Source: Desulfosporosinus sp. FKB
GTDB taxonomy: Bacteria; Bacillota; Desulfitobacteriia; Desulfitobacteriales; Desulfitobacteriaceae
Direction: 5' to 3'
Assembly: GCF_002196705.1 (NCBI RefSeq)
Contig: NZ_NADJ01000026.1
Location: forward strand, 62,001-126,000
DNA length: 64,000 bases
Positions 53,264 through 61,764 of this stretch are shown piece by piece; the first letter of the stretch is position 1, and every line of letters starts with the position of its first letter. The position numbers were made by a program, and so were the translations under genes. A model generated the notes under the pieces. That model did no database searches. It was not told the origin of the DNA and saw only the letters and a list, made by a program, of their open reading frames with translations.

Positions 53264-53590
53264 GTGTCTAACATTCAAGAGGTTGTCGGAAAAAACATAA
53301 AATTATTCCGCCAGACTAAGGGACTTACACAAGAAAGGCTGGCAGAACTTGTTAATGTCAGTAGTTCATATATCGGCTATCTTGAACGAGGCCTAAGGTC
53401 TCCTTCATTAGACCTCTTAGCAAGAATAGGCACTGCCCTGGATGTCGAACCAACAGTACTGCTCGATACTTCTTCAGAGGAGACCGAACCCATACTCAGA
53501 AAACTCAATGCTCTCCTAATAGGAAAAGATCCAATCCCGATTAATTTCCTTTATGAAGTTGCTGTCGCCTATTTTGAATCTATTAAGTAG
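53264..53590 (+). CDS. XRE-family transcriptional regulator
   Basis: A small regulator of 108 residues: an HTH domain (about 8-65; LTQERLAELVNVSSSYIGYLERG) and a short helical C-terminus. The start is a GTG at 53264 preceded by AGGAGGTGATAGA. A TATAAT sits at 53193-53198 in the divergent spacer. The SinR-like length suggests a homodimeric repressor; target unknown. Confidence 0.87.
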   Translation: MSNIQEVVGKNIKLFRQTKGLTQERLAELVNVSSSYIGYLERGLRSPSLDLLARIGTALDVEPTVLLDTSSEETEPILRKLNALLIGKDPIPINFLYEVAVAYFESIK

Positions 53591-53729
53591 ATAACTATTT
53601 CAGCTATCTTTTGCTATTTTTTAGCTATCTTACATTAATTTAAAATAAAGACAGTATAGCTGTTTAATGGCGAAACCATGGTCATACCCGAAGGTTTCCG
53701 CTATTGGGCATAACGAGCGCATCCTAAAA

Positions 53730-53759
53730 AGGGGCTTTATGTTTTCACATAAAGCCCCT
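53730..53759 (-). terminator. intrinsic terminator of pheA
   Basis: Perfect 13-nt arms AGGGGCTTTATGT (53730-53742) and ACATAAAGCCCCT (53747-53759); the minus strand continues with TTTTTAGG, so it ends the pheA transcript. Confidence 0.88.
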
Positions 53760-53824
53760 AAGTTCAAATATATAAGTTATAACTCCTCATTTAACGATGA
53801 TAACTATTAATAAGTTGATATGCT

Positions 53825-54661
53825 TTAATCAATTTCTGCCATGGGGTAAGAACCTAAAAATTTGTAGAAATTTGTTTTGCGCTGTACCATTGTCAAAGCA
53901 TCGCGAACATCTGGTGCAGATAAATGTCCATCAATATCAATAAAAAAGATGTAACGCCCTAATTGACCACGGGAAGGTCTCGATTCAATTTTAGTCATAT
54001 TAATATCCCATAAATTGAAAATATCCAGGATACACGCTAAACTCCCCGGCTTATGTTCCGTTGAAAAAACTATGGAAGTCTTATTACGGCCTGCCGGAAA
54101 ATGGATTGCCTTCTTGCCGACAACCACAAATCGTGTAAAGTTATTATTTTTATCTTGGATATTTCGCAAGACTACTTGAAGTCCGAATTTGTCTGCTGCA
54201 GCTTCCGGCCCGATTGCCCCCGCAGTTCTCCCAGACATCTGCGCTTGATTAGCTCCTTCGGCATTACTGCTTGTCAAGTATACTTGTGCCTGGGGAAGAT
54301 GGGTTTCCAGAAAGAGCCTGCATTGCCCGGCGGATTGAGGATGGGTATAAATAGAAGAAATTTTTTTCCAATCAGCTCCTGGAGTAACCATCAATGTTTG
54401 AGATATAGGTAAAATAAGCTCATCAACAATCAAAAGGTCGACTTCCCAAGCCAATACATCCAAGACAATATTAACTGACCCTTCTAAGGAATTCTCAAAA
54501 GGGATGACGGCTAAATCCAATTCATTGCGTTGAACAGCCAAAAGAATTTCACGAATACTTGGCAAACTAACTAAAGCTGCTTCTTGTTTATTATTACAAT
54601 AATGTTGAGCAGCTTGCTGGGAAAAGGTTCCTTCCGGTCCGAGATAGCCTATCTTATGCAT
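53825..54661 (-). CDS. pheA: prephenate dehydratase
   Basis: A protein of 278 residues converting prephenate to phenylpyruvate in phenylalanine synthesis. The catalytic domain (1-185) begins with GYLGPEGTFSQQAA and ends with the NFTRFVVVGKK motif containing the catalytic Thr; the ACT domain (about 195-270) has the GSLACILDIF and ESRPSRG motifs that bind phenylalanine for feedback inhibition. No chorismate mutase is fused. Confidence 0.95.
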   Translation of the reverse strand: MHKIGYLGPEGTFSQQAAQHYCNNKQEAALVSLPSIREILLAVQRNELDLAVIPFENSLEGSVNIVLDVLAWEVDLLIVDELILPISQTLMVTPGADWKKISSIYTHPQSAGQCRLFLETHLPQAQVYLTSSNAEGANQAQMSGRTAGAIGPEAAADKFGLQVVLRNIQDKNNNFTRFVVVGKKAIHFPAGRNKTSIVFSTEHKPGSLACILDIFNLWDINMTKIESRPSRGQLGRYIFFIDIDGHLSAPDVRDALTMVQRKTNFYKFLGSYPMAEID

Positions 54662-55025
54662 ATAACCCTCCTGTTCTTACTAACAGAAACTCGATTACTA
54701 TTCTCTAACGTTCAGCTAGGTTAGCCTTCCTTAATAAGCAATAAGCAGTACAAATAATTATAACATTGTTAGAACTTTCCTGTCGAAGAAATATACTCCT
54801 AAAGTGATATTATTATTTCCAGTCTCCCTTCGATGATATTATCCGTCCAAACCTTCTGTATGGATGTGAGATTATAAGTGAGCTCGTTCGGCTAAAGCTG
54901 AGCACATCAGAACACAGGTATTATGTATTAAGCCTATCTTTTGGCTTGCCTTCGGGGCATTTACCGCGTAGACTTAACATAACAAACCGAACAATTAATA
55001 GGACTTTAGAACTGAGAGGGATAGT
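54662..55025. other. 364-nt divergent spacer pheA/MFS with repeat copy B
   Basis: No gene. It contains the repeat copy at 54877-54908, an A/T-rich stretch with several possible -10 boxes and a GAGAGGGATAGT ribosome binding site just before the MFS gene. Confidence 0.5.
54877..54908 (+). repeat. intergenic repeat copy B (partner at 1592-1621)
   Basis: Shares AGTGA-CTCG, GCTAAAGCTGA and CA-ATC blocks with the other copy in the same orientation; all substitutions are transitions. It lies about 120 nt upstream of the MFS gene. Confidence 0.45.
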
Positions 55026-56267
55026 ATGAACCTTAATTCAAGCACAAATTCTTCAGGTAAACCACAACATCCCGAACTTTCGCGCGGACTTCTCTTGATA
55101 CTTGCCATCAGTTCCGGACTGTCTGTCGCTAATCTCTACTACAATCAGCCTCTGCTTGCTGACATGGCTCAAACATTCCATGCTTCTGCCGCTCAAATCG
55201 GAAGCATCTCCACGCTTACACAATTAGGTTATGCCTTAGGCCTCTTTTTATTTGTTCCCCTCGGAGATATTAAGGAAAAAAAATCCTTAATTGTTATTTT
55301 ACTCGGCGCGGTGACAGTCTCTTTGTTGTCCGTAGGGGCATCTGGAAACCTCACCATGTTAGATGCAGCCAGTTTTGCCGTGGGAACAACAACCGTCGTT
55401 CCTCAAATCATCGTTCCTTTGGCAGCCCAACTGGCGAGACCCGATCAACAGGGCCGTATTGTCGGCATGGTCATGAGTGGTTTATTTTTTGGAATTTTAT
55501 TAGCCAGAACCATCAGCGGAATTATCGGCAGTCTTTGGGGCTGGCGCATAATGTATTATATCGCCGCGGTTTTAATGTTTAGTTTAGCCCTAACGCTGTG
55601 GGCTTTCTTACCTCAGACCGGTTCCACATCACGTTTATCTTACCGTCAAACTCTTCATTCTTTATGGGAATATACAATGAAGCTCCCCTTATTGCGGGAA
55701 GCCTCTCTGATGGGGGGACTCCTCTTCGGCACGTTTAGTGTCTTTTGGACAACCTTAGCTTTCTTCCTCAAACAGCCGCCCTATTATTATGGTACTGAAA
55801 TCGCCGGCCTTTTTGGCTTAATTGGTGTAGCAGGCGCCTCATTTGCCCCTGTCGCCGGGCGATTAGCTGATAAAAAGGGTCCCCGAATCGTCGTAGGAAT
55901 CGCTGCGGCAGTGACATTAGTAGCCTATGGTTTCCTCTGGTTGTTCGGCAGACACTTGTGGGGATTAATATTAGGTGTTATTTTATTAGATCTAGGCGTT
56001 CAAGGTGCCCAAATATCGAATCAAGCACGAGTATACGCTTTAGTCCCTGAAGCTAAAAGCAGGTTAAATACCGTATATATGGTTACTTATTTTATTGGAG
56101 GCTCACTGGGATCATTTTTAGGCATGCATGCTTGGAGTCTCTGGCAGTGGAAGGGTGTCTGTCTGGTTGGAAGCTTGCTCATCCTGCTTAGTCTAATTAT
56201 TTGGGGAATGGGGCTTTATGATCAGCGAAAAGGTAACAAGGAAAGGTGTTGCAGCAATAATGTTTGA
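55026..56267 (+). CDS. MFS transporter
   Basis: A major facilitator of 413 residues with twelve helices. The SVANLYYNQPLLADMAQTF start region and the GDIKEKKSL loop between helices 2 and 3 are typical of the YgaY/arabinose-efflux-like group. It ends 8 nt inside the following D-aminoacylase gene, suggesting shared function, perhaps uptake or export of the amidohydrolase's substrate or product. ATG at 55026 with GAGAGGGA upstream. Confidence 0.9.
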   Translation: MNLNSSTNSSGKPQHPELSRGLLLILAISSGLSVANLYYNQPLLADMAQTFHASAAQIGSISTLTQLGYALGLFLFVPLGDIKEKKSLIVILLGAVTVSLLSVGASGNLTMLDAASFAVGTTTVVPQIIVPLAAQLARPDQQGRIVGMVMSGLFFGILLARTISGIIGSLWGWRIMYYIAAVLMFSLALTLWAFLPQTGSTSRLSYRQTLHSLWEYTMKLPLLREASLMGGLLFGTFSVFWTTLAFFLKQPPYYYGTEIAGLFGLIGVAGASFAPVAGRLADKKGPRIVVGIAAAVTLVAYGFLWLFGRHLWGLILGVILLDLGVQGAQISNQARVYALVPEAKSRLNTVYMVTYFIGGSLGSFLGMHAWSLWQWKGVCLVGSLLILLSLIIWGMGLYDQRKGNKERCCSNNV

Positions 56268-57882
56268 TCTTGCCATCATAGGCGGTCTTGTAGTCGATGG
56301 AACAGGAAGCCCCGCCAAACAAAAAGATCTTGGAATTAAGGATGGGCAGATCGTAGAAATAAAACAGACGCTCTCATCAACTGCGGTTAAGACAATTATG
56401 GCCGCTGGCAGCATGGTTACACCAGGCTTTATTGACGTACACAGTCATTGCGATCTAGTACCGTTTATGACCGGCTCTGTTCGCGAAAGTCGTCTGCGCC
56501 AAGGAATCACTACGGAAATTGCCGGGCAATGCGGCCTTGGGTCTGCACCCTGCAGCGATACTATGGAAGATTGGCGCTCCTATCTGACACCTATCCTGGG
56601 CATGGGACCGCAAAAATGGAACTGGCCGGATTACGCAGCCTTTCTTCAGGAAATGAACCGAGCATCAAAACCCAATAACCTCGCTTTCCTTATCGGTCAC
56701 GGAGCAGTGCGAGCCCAAATTTTAGGGCTTAAAAACAATTCTCCGACTTCTAAAGACCTGGCCAACATGTGTGCCCTTGTCGAAGAGGCTATGTCTGCCG
56801 GTGCATTAGGAATTTCCTATGGCTTAGCTTACCTGCCCGGCATGTTTGCTCCTCAGGAAGAGCTTGTCGCTCTTAGTTCTGTGGCAGCAGACCATGACGG
56901 CATCATGATGATTCACATTCGCAGTCACTCGCTTCAAGTTCGGGAAGCAATGGCTGAAGCCCTGGAAGTCGCCAAACGATCGGGAGTCAAATTACAAATT
57001 TCGCATATGCGTTCCTACGCTAACCCCCGTTTTGGCATTACTGGACAGGAATTAATTACTATGGTGGAGAAAGCGCGTTCTGAAGGGATTGATGTTACCT
57101 TTGATGAGCATCCTTATCAGGCGGGCAGCACCTTGCTGTCCCAAATTCTTCCTCCCTGGGCCAAAGAAGGAGGAAGCCCCGAAATTATTAAACGCTTAAA
57201 AGACCCTGTTCTTAGGGCAAGGCTTAACGATGAACTCAGAGAAAACGGACCGGATTATCCGGGTTGGGACAACTTTGTGGGTATGGTGGGCTGGCCAAAT
57301 ATTATGATTAGTTCTGCTTTCAAAAAAGAAAACAAATGGGCGGAAGGACGCAGAGCTCATCAATTGATCCCTGAAGCCGCTTTAAATTACAAATTGCCTG
57401 CCGATAAAATTATCGATCAGGTGGCCAATCTCTTGATTAGTGAAGATTGCCAGTGTTCTATGGTCATGCACGATTTATTCGCCGAAGACGATATTACGAC
57501 GTTATACAAGCATCCTTTATGTCAAGTAGGGTCAGACGGCATTCCGACAGGCACGCCTCATCCACGCTTATATGGCACTTATCCCAAGTTCTTAGGTGAA
57601 TATGTCCGGGAGAAAAAACTTTTAACTTGGGAAGAAGGAATTAAAAGAATCACAGGAGATCCTGCACAGCGCTTAAAACTGAAGCAAAAGGGTTTTCTAA
57701 AAGAAGGCTATGCTGCAGATCTTGTTGTCTTCGACCCTCAGAAAATCAGCGTACCTGAAGATTACACTAAACCCGACCAATTTCCCCAAGGAATAAATTA
57801 CACTGTCCTTAACGGTCAAATTGCTTTAGCAGAGGGCAAGCTTTTAAATTCGGGAGCTGGTCAATTAATTGTTAGTATTTAA
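56260..57882 (+). CDS. N-acyl-D-amino-acid deacylase/D-aminoacylase family amidohydrolase
   Basis: A zinc-dependent amidohydrolase of 540 residues. The N-terminus MFDLAIIGGLVVDGTGSP and the metal motif FIDVHSHCD are typical of D-aminoacylases; further metal residues lie in the QISHMRS and QVGSDGIPTG segments, where the latter gives the catalytic Asp. It removes acyl groups from N-acyl-D-amino acids or a related amide. The ATG at 56260 fits the family start; the frame to 56218 overlaps the MFS gene further. Translationally coupled to the MFS gene by the overlap. Confidence 0.88.
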   Translation: MFDLAIIGGLVVDGTGSPAKQKDLGIKDGQIVEIKQTLSSTAVKTIMAAGSMVTPGFIDVHSHCDLVPFMTGSVRESRLRQGITTEIAGQCGLGSAPCSDTMEDWRSYLTPILGMGPQKWNWPDYAAFLQEMNRASKPNNLAFLIGHGAVRAQILGLKNNSPTSKDLANMCALVEEAMSAGALGISYGLAYLPGMFAPQEELVALSSVAADHDGIMMIHIRSHSLQVREAMAEALEVAKRSGVKLQISHMRSYANPRFGITGQELITMVEKARSEGIDVTFDEHPYQAGSTLLSQILPPWAKEGGSPEIIKRLKDPVLRARLNDELRENGPDYPGWDNFVGMVGWPNIMISSAFKKENKWAEGRRAHQLIPEAALNYKLPADKIIDQVANLLISEDCQCSMVMHDLFAEDDITTLYKHPLCQVGSDGIPTGTPHPRLYGTYPKFLGEYVREKKLLTWEEGIKRITGDPAQRLKLKQKGFLKEGYAADLVVFDPQKISVPEDYTKPDQFPQGINYTVLNGQIALAEGKLLNSGAGQLIVSI

Positions 57883-57977
57883 ATACTCTCCCATAATTTA
57901 ATAAGCGTATACCTTATTAAGTGAAAATTTTTATTCTTGATTAGGTTCAATCTTTAAACTAAGGAGGCCGGAAATTT

Positions 57978-59204
57978 TTGAATAATAGTCTCAATCCTAG
58001 CTCCAGCGCAACCTTCTCCCACTCCCGCCGACTGTGGATCGCTTTTGTTTTAGGTGCCTTATCTGCCTTTGGGCCACTTTCCATCGACATGTACTTACCT
58101 TCATTACCTATTTTAGCTAAAGATTTGCATACCAGCGCCTCTTTCGCTCAATTCAGTCTGACGGCCTGTCTTCTCGGTCTCGCCTTTGGTCAATTATTAA
58201 CAGGTTCCCAGAGCGATGTTCGTGGACGCCGCATGCCTCTTCTCATTGGACTTTTCTGCTATTCCGTCTCTTCCTTGCTTTGTGTAATCAGTCCTTCCAT
58301 CTGGACACTAATTTTACTCCGCTTTATTCAAGGTTTTGCCGGTTCTGCGGGTATTGCTATTTCACGAGCTGTTGTGAGAGATCTCTATTCTGGACCTGAA
58401 ATGACAAGGTTCTTTGCTCTTTTAATGTTAATTAATGGTGTTGGTCCAATAGTAGCTCCGATTATTGGCGGACAGCTTTTAGAGTTCACTTCTTGGCGAG
58501 GTGTTTTTCTTGTTTTAACTCTGGTAGGAATCGCTATGTTCTTGGCGGTCTTTTTTACCTTACCAGAAACCCTGCCGCCTCAACGCCGCTCACAAGGAGG
58601 CCTGAAGAACATTTTAATTACGTTTCGCGATTTAATGTGTGACCGAGTATTTATGGGATATGCATTACCCCAAGGACTCGTCATGGCCGCCATGTTTGCC
58701 TATATCTCTGGTTCACCTTTTGTCATCCAAAATATTTTTGGTGCGTCTCCGCAATTGTTCAGCCTCTTTTTTGCCATTAATGGATTGGGCATCATCATCG
58801 CCGGCCAAATTACCGGCAGAATGGCCAGCTGCATTGCCGGAACAAAACTCTTTATTACAGGCCTCATCTTAGCTACCTTGGGTGGTTTGTGCTTACTGAC
58901 TACAATTCTCCTGGGAGCGGGACTAATGGCCATTTTGTTGCCGTTATTCATTGCCGTATCCAGCGTTGGAGTTGTAACAACAGCCGGCTCATCACTCGCT
59001 ATGGAGAATTACGGTCATTCGGCAGGAAGCGCCTCAGCCTTGCTGGGATTATTTGCTTTTGTCATTGGTGCAGCCGTCGCCCCGCTTGTTGGTCTTGGGG
59101 GAGGCAACACAGCTGTTCCTATGGGGACAGTTATCTCTATATGTGAGGTGGGAGCAATTCTATGCTATTTATTATTAAAAGATAAAAACCTCCGCTTTAA
59201 ATAG
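57978..59204 (+). CDS. Bcr/CflA-family multidrug efflux MFS transporter
   Basis: A twelve-helix transporter of 408 residues. The N-terminal SIDMYLPSLPILAKDL and GQLLTGSQSDVRGRR segments are diagnostic for Bcr/CflA drug/H+ antiporters; FVIQNIFGASPQLFSLFF is the usual second-half motif. The start is a TTG at 57978 with AAGGAGG ten bases upstream. Separate from the upstream pair by 95 nt and ended by a strong terminator. Confidence 0.92.
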   Translation: MNNSLNPSSSATFSHSRRLWIAFVLGALSAFGPLSIDMYLPSLPILAKDLHTSASFAQFSLTACLLGLAFGQLLTGSQSDVRGRRMPLLIGLFCYSVSSLLCVISPSIWTLILLRFIQGFAGSAGIAISRAVVRDLYSGPEMTRFFALLMLINGVGPIVAPIIGGQLLEFTSWRGVFLVLTLVGIAMFLAVFFTLPETLPPQRRSQGGLKNILITFRDLMCDRVFMGYALPQGLVMAAMFAYISGSPFVIQNIFGASPQLFSLFFAINGLGIIIAGQITGRMASCIAGTKLFITGLILATLGGLCLLTTILLGAGLMAILLPLFIAVSSVGVVTTAGSSLAMENYGHSAGSASALLGLFAFVIGAAVAPLVGLGGGNTAVPMGTVISICEVGAILCYLLLKDKNLRFK

Positions 59205-59241
59205 AAGATAACGAGCAATTTTGGATAGAACTTACGACAAA

Positions 59242-59291
59242 AATAATGGGTTGTAACCTAATTGGAGAGACAAAGGTTACAACCTATTATT
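59242..59291. terminator. bidirectional terminator between the Bcr-like gene and ilvN
   Basis: 18-nt arms (59242-59259 and 59274-59291) pairing with one wobble around a 14-nt loop. It can serve the plus-strand transporter gene and, with the A-rich flank, the converging ilvBN operon. Confidence 0.8.
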
Positions 59292-59381
59292 TTGTTGAGA
59301 TTTCTTTACCAGAGCACCAGTTTTCATTCTTTAATGGCGCCGTTAGCGGCAGGGGAGTCTAATTGCCAGGTTGGCTTACTA

Positions 59382-59876
59382 CTAAGCTTTTGCCGGTATA
59401 GGGCCACGTGAAAGGGCGATCTTGCCCGTCCGCGCAATTTCAATAATTCCATGATCCTCTTCAAGGACTTGACAAAGAGCATCAATCTTGGTTTCATCTC
59501 CGGAAAGTTCAATCACCATCGTCTCCCGGCTGACATCCACAATGCTGGCTCGGAAAATATTAACGATATTGATAATGTCTGAACGAGTCTCCAGGCTTGC
59601 TTTAACCTTGATCAAGGCCAGTTCCCGCTGGATGGACTCAACTGCCGTTAAATCACTGATTTTGATAACATCAATTAATTTGGATAACTGATTTACAACT
59701 TGTTCTTGTTCTATTTCATCCCCTTCTACAACAATGGTAATTCTTGTTGTATCCGGCTCTTCAGTATACCCGGCTGCTATACTTTCGATGTTGAAAGCCC
59801 TGCGGCTGATTAACCCCGAAATATGCGTCAAGACGCCCGGCCGGTTTTCAACCAAAACGGCAAGTGTATGCTTCAT
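59382..59876 (-). CDS. ilvN: acetolactate synthase small (regulatory) subunit
   Basis: A protein of 164 residues. The N-terminal ACT domain (ENRPGVLTHISGLISRRAFN) senses valine and the C-terminal part (from about 80) is the conserved ALS small-subunit domain. It activates and regulates the large subunit encoded 4 nt upstream. Complete length for the family. Confidence 0.95.
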   Translation of the reverse strand: MKHTLAVLVENRPGVLTHISGLISRRAFNIESIAAGYTEEPDTTRITIVVEGDEIEQEQVVNQLSKLIDVIKISDLTAVESIQRELALIKVKASLETRSDIINIVNIFRASIVDVSRETMVIELSGDETKIDALCQVLEEDHGIIEIARTGKIALSRGPIPAKA

Positions 59877-59880
59877 CTTC

Positions 59881-61569
59881 TTAACCTCCCATAATCATCT
59901 GATCAAGGCGTGCTCCCGCAGGAACCATCGGGAGGACATCGACTGTCTCAGGAGTTCGTATATCCACTAAAACCGGACCCCTTGTTGCTAAAGCCTGGGC
60001 AAGAACGTTATCCAGCTCCGCAGGCTCAGTTACTCTCAAGCCCGTTACTCCCATAGCTTCTGCCAACTTTACGAAATCAGTATGCCCTTTGAGGCTGGTA
60101 TGGGAATAACGGCCACCATAAAACATCCTTTGCCACTGAGCAACCATCCCTAAGGTTTGGTTGTTCAGAACCAAAACAACCACAGGAAAATCACAATCGG
60201 CAAGGGTCGCTAATTCCTGACAGTTCATCATCAATCCGCCGTCACCAACAAAAAGAACTACCTTTTTATCAGGCAAACCACATTGAGCTCCTAAGGCAGC
60301 TGGCAGGCCATAACCCATGGTTCCTAACCCGCCTGACGTTAAAAACCGACGCGGATGTCTGAAACCATAGAATTGAGCTGCCCAAATTTGATTTTGCCCG
60401 ACATCCGTAACAATCACGGCCTCACCCTGAGTCAATTGACTGACCTTTTCAACCACAGCCTGCGGCATTACAAGATCCTTCCCTTGTTCATAAGTCAGCG
60501 GATAGTCTTGCTTCCAGCCTAATACTTTTTCCCGCCAAGGCCGAACCTGTTCTTGTAATTCGCCGGAAACTCCCCTGATTTTTTCTATTAAGGCTGGTAA
60601 TGACCAGTTTAAATCCCCGATGACCCGTATTTGAGCGATAACATTTTTGTTAATTTCCGCCGGATCTATATCAAAGTGAATAATCTTAGCCTTTGAGGCA
60701 AAATCACTCAAAAGTCCTGTCACCCGATCATCAAAACGAACCCCGATTCCTAAAAGCAAATCGCATTCTGTCGTTGCCATATTTGCGGCGTATGTCCCAT
60801 GCATTCCAACCATTCCCAAAAATTGAGGATGGTCGAAGGGAATACACCCTAAGCCCATTAAGCTGGTAATTACAGGAAAACCACTCTGCTCCACAAATTC
60901 TCTCAACTCCGACGAAGAATCGGATAGATTGACTCCCCCGCCGATAAAAAGCAAAGGCTTGCTGGCCGAACGCAATTCCTCAAAGACCTGATTTATGACG
61001 GTTTGATTTCCTTCATAGACGGGATGATAACCGCGCAGCTTAACTTCTGAAGGATATTCGTAATCAAAGGAAGCTGCAAAAACATCTTTGGCAATGTCTA
61101 CAACGACAGGGCCCGGCCGACCTGTACGCGCAATATAGAAAGCTTCTTTTAAAGCCTGGGGCAACTCTTCAACAGTTTTAACCAAATAGTTGTGTTTAGT
61201 AATTGGAGTTGTAATTCCCCGAATATCTGCCTCTTGAAAGGAATCTCTGCCAATTAAGGGAACGGCAACTTGACCGGTTATTGCTACCATCGGAATCGAA
61301 TCCATATAAGCAGTAGCAATCCCCGTCACCAGATTCGTTGCCCCCGGACCGGAAGTGGCAATAACAACTCCGACTTTTCCCGTGGCTCTGGCATAACCAT
61401 CAGCAGCATGGACAGCACCTTGTTCATGCTTCGTTAAAATATGCCGGAAATTTGCTTTATATAAAGCATCATATAGTGTCAGCACTGCCCCGCCGGGATA
61501 GCCGAAGGCTACATCCACGTTTTCCTTTTTCAGCGATTCGATAATCGCTTCCGCACCCGTCATTATCAT
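59881..61569 (-). CDS. ilvB: acetolactate synthase large (catalytic) subunit
   Basis: A thiamine-diphosphate enzyme of 562 residues, first step of valine, leucine and isoleucine synthesis. Conserved features: GYPGGAVLTLYDAL with the catalytic Glu in TKHEQGAVHAADGYAR, the GDGGLMMNCQELATLA ThDP motif (Mg2+ binding) near 440, and the LVLNNQTLGMV loop. The operon pair ilvBN starts here; no T-box leader is present in the short 5' region. Confidence 0.95.
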   Translation of the reverse strand: MIMTGAEAIIESLKKENVDVAFGYPGGAVLTLYDALYKANFRHILTKHEQGAVHAADGYARATGKVGVVIATSGPGATNLVTGIATAYMDSIPMVAITGQVAVPLIGRDSFQEADIRGITTPITKHNYLVKTVEELPQALKEAFYIARTGRPGPVVVDIAKDVFAASFDYEYPSEVKLRGYHPVYEGNQTVINQVFEELRSASKPLLFIGGGVNLSDSSSELREFVEQSGFPVITSLMGLGCIPFDHPQFLGMVGMHGTYAANMATTECDLLLGIGVRFDDRVTGLLSDFASKAKIIHFDIDPAEINKNVIAQIRVIGDLNWSLPALIEKIRGVSGELQEQVRPWREKVLGWKQDYPLTYEQGKDLVMPQAVVEKVSQLTQGEAVIVTDVGQNQIWAAQFYGFRHPRRFLTSGGLGTMGYGLPAALGAQCGLPDKKVVLFVGDGGLMMNCQELATLADCDFPVVVLVLNNQTLGMVAQWQRMFYGGRYSHTSLKGHTDFVKLAEAMGVTGLRVTEPAELDNVLAQALATRGPVLVDIRTPETVDVLPMVPAGARLDQMIMGG

Positions 61570-61640
61570 ATTTGCCCCTCCCTATACATCTGCCCAATCC
61601 ATGGTGTCTGTTATTACGACAACAATTATTTTTAGACTCT

Positions 61641-61649
61641 ATTATAGCA
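61641..61649 (-). promoter_or_regulatory. predicted extended -10 promoter of ilvBN
   Basis: Minus-strand TGCTATAAT (extended -10 type; TATAAT complement at 61641-61646). The leader of about 65 nt is too short for a T-box. Confidence 0.55.
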
Positions 61650-61723
61650 CAAATCTTCTCTAAACCTACAGAATACTTGCTAAATTACGTTTTGCAAATT
61701 TCATCAATTAGAGTGGGTTTCTG

Positions 61724-61732
61724 TGATATAAT
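61724..61732 (+). promoter_or_regulatory. predicted extended -10 promoter of the amidase gene
   Basis: TGATATAAT (61724-61732; TATAAT at 61727-61732), about 30 nt before the GTG start; no good -35. Confidence 0.5.
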
Positions 61733-61764
61733 CGACATAATGGCAGGAGAAAGGATGAATTAAT

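Noticed and set aside
61570-61640. T-box or leader-peptide attenuator before ilvBN
   Set aside because: The leader is only about 65 nt and shows no terminator hairpin or branched-chain amino acid codon run.
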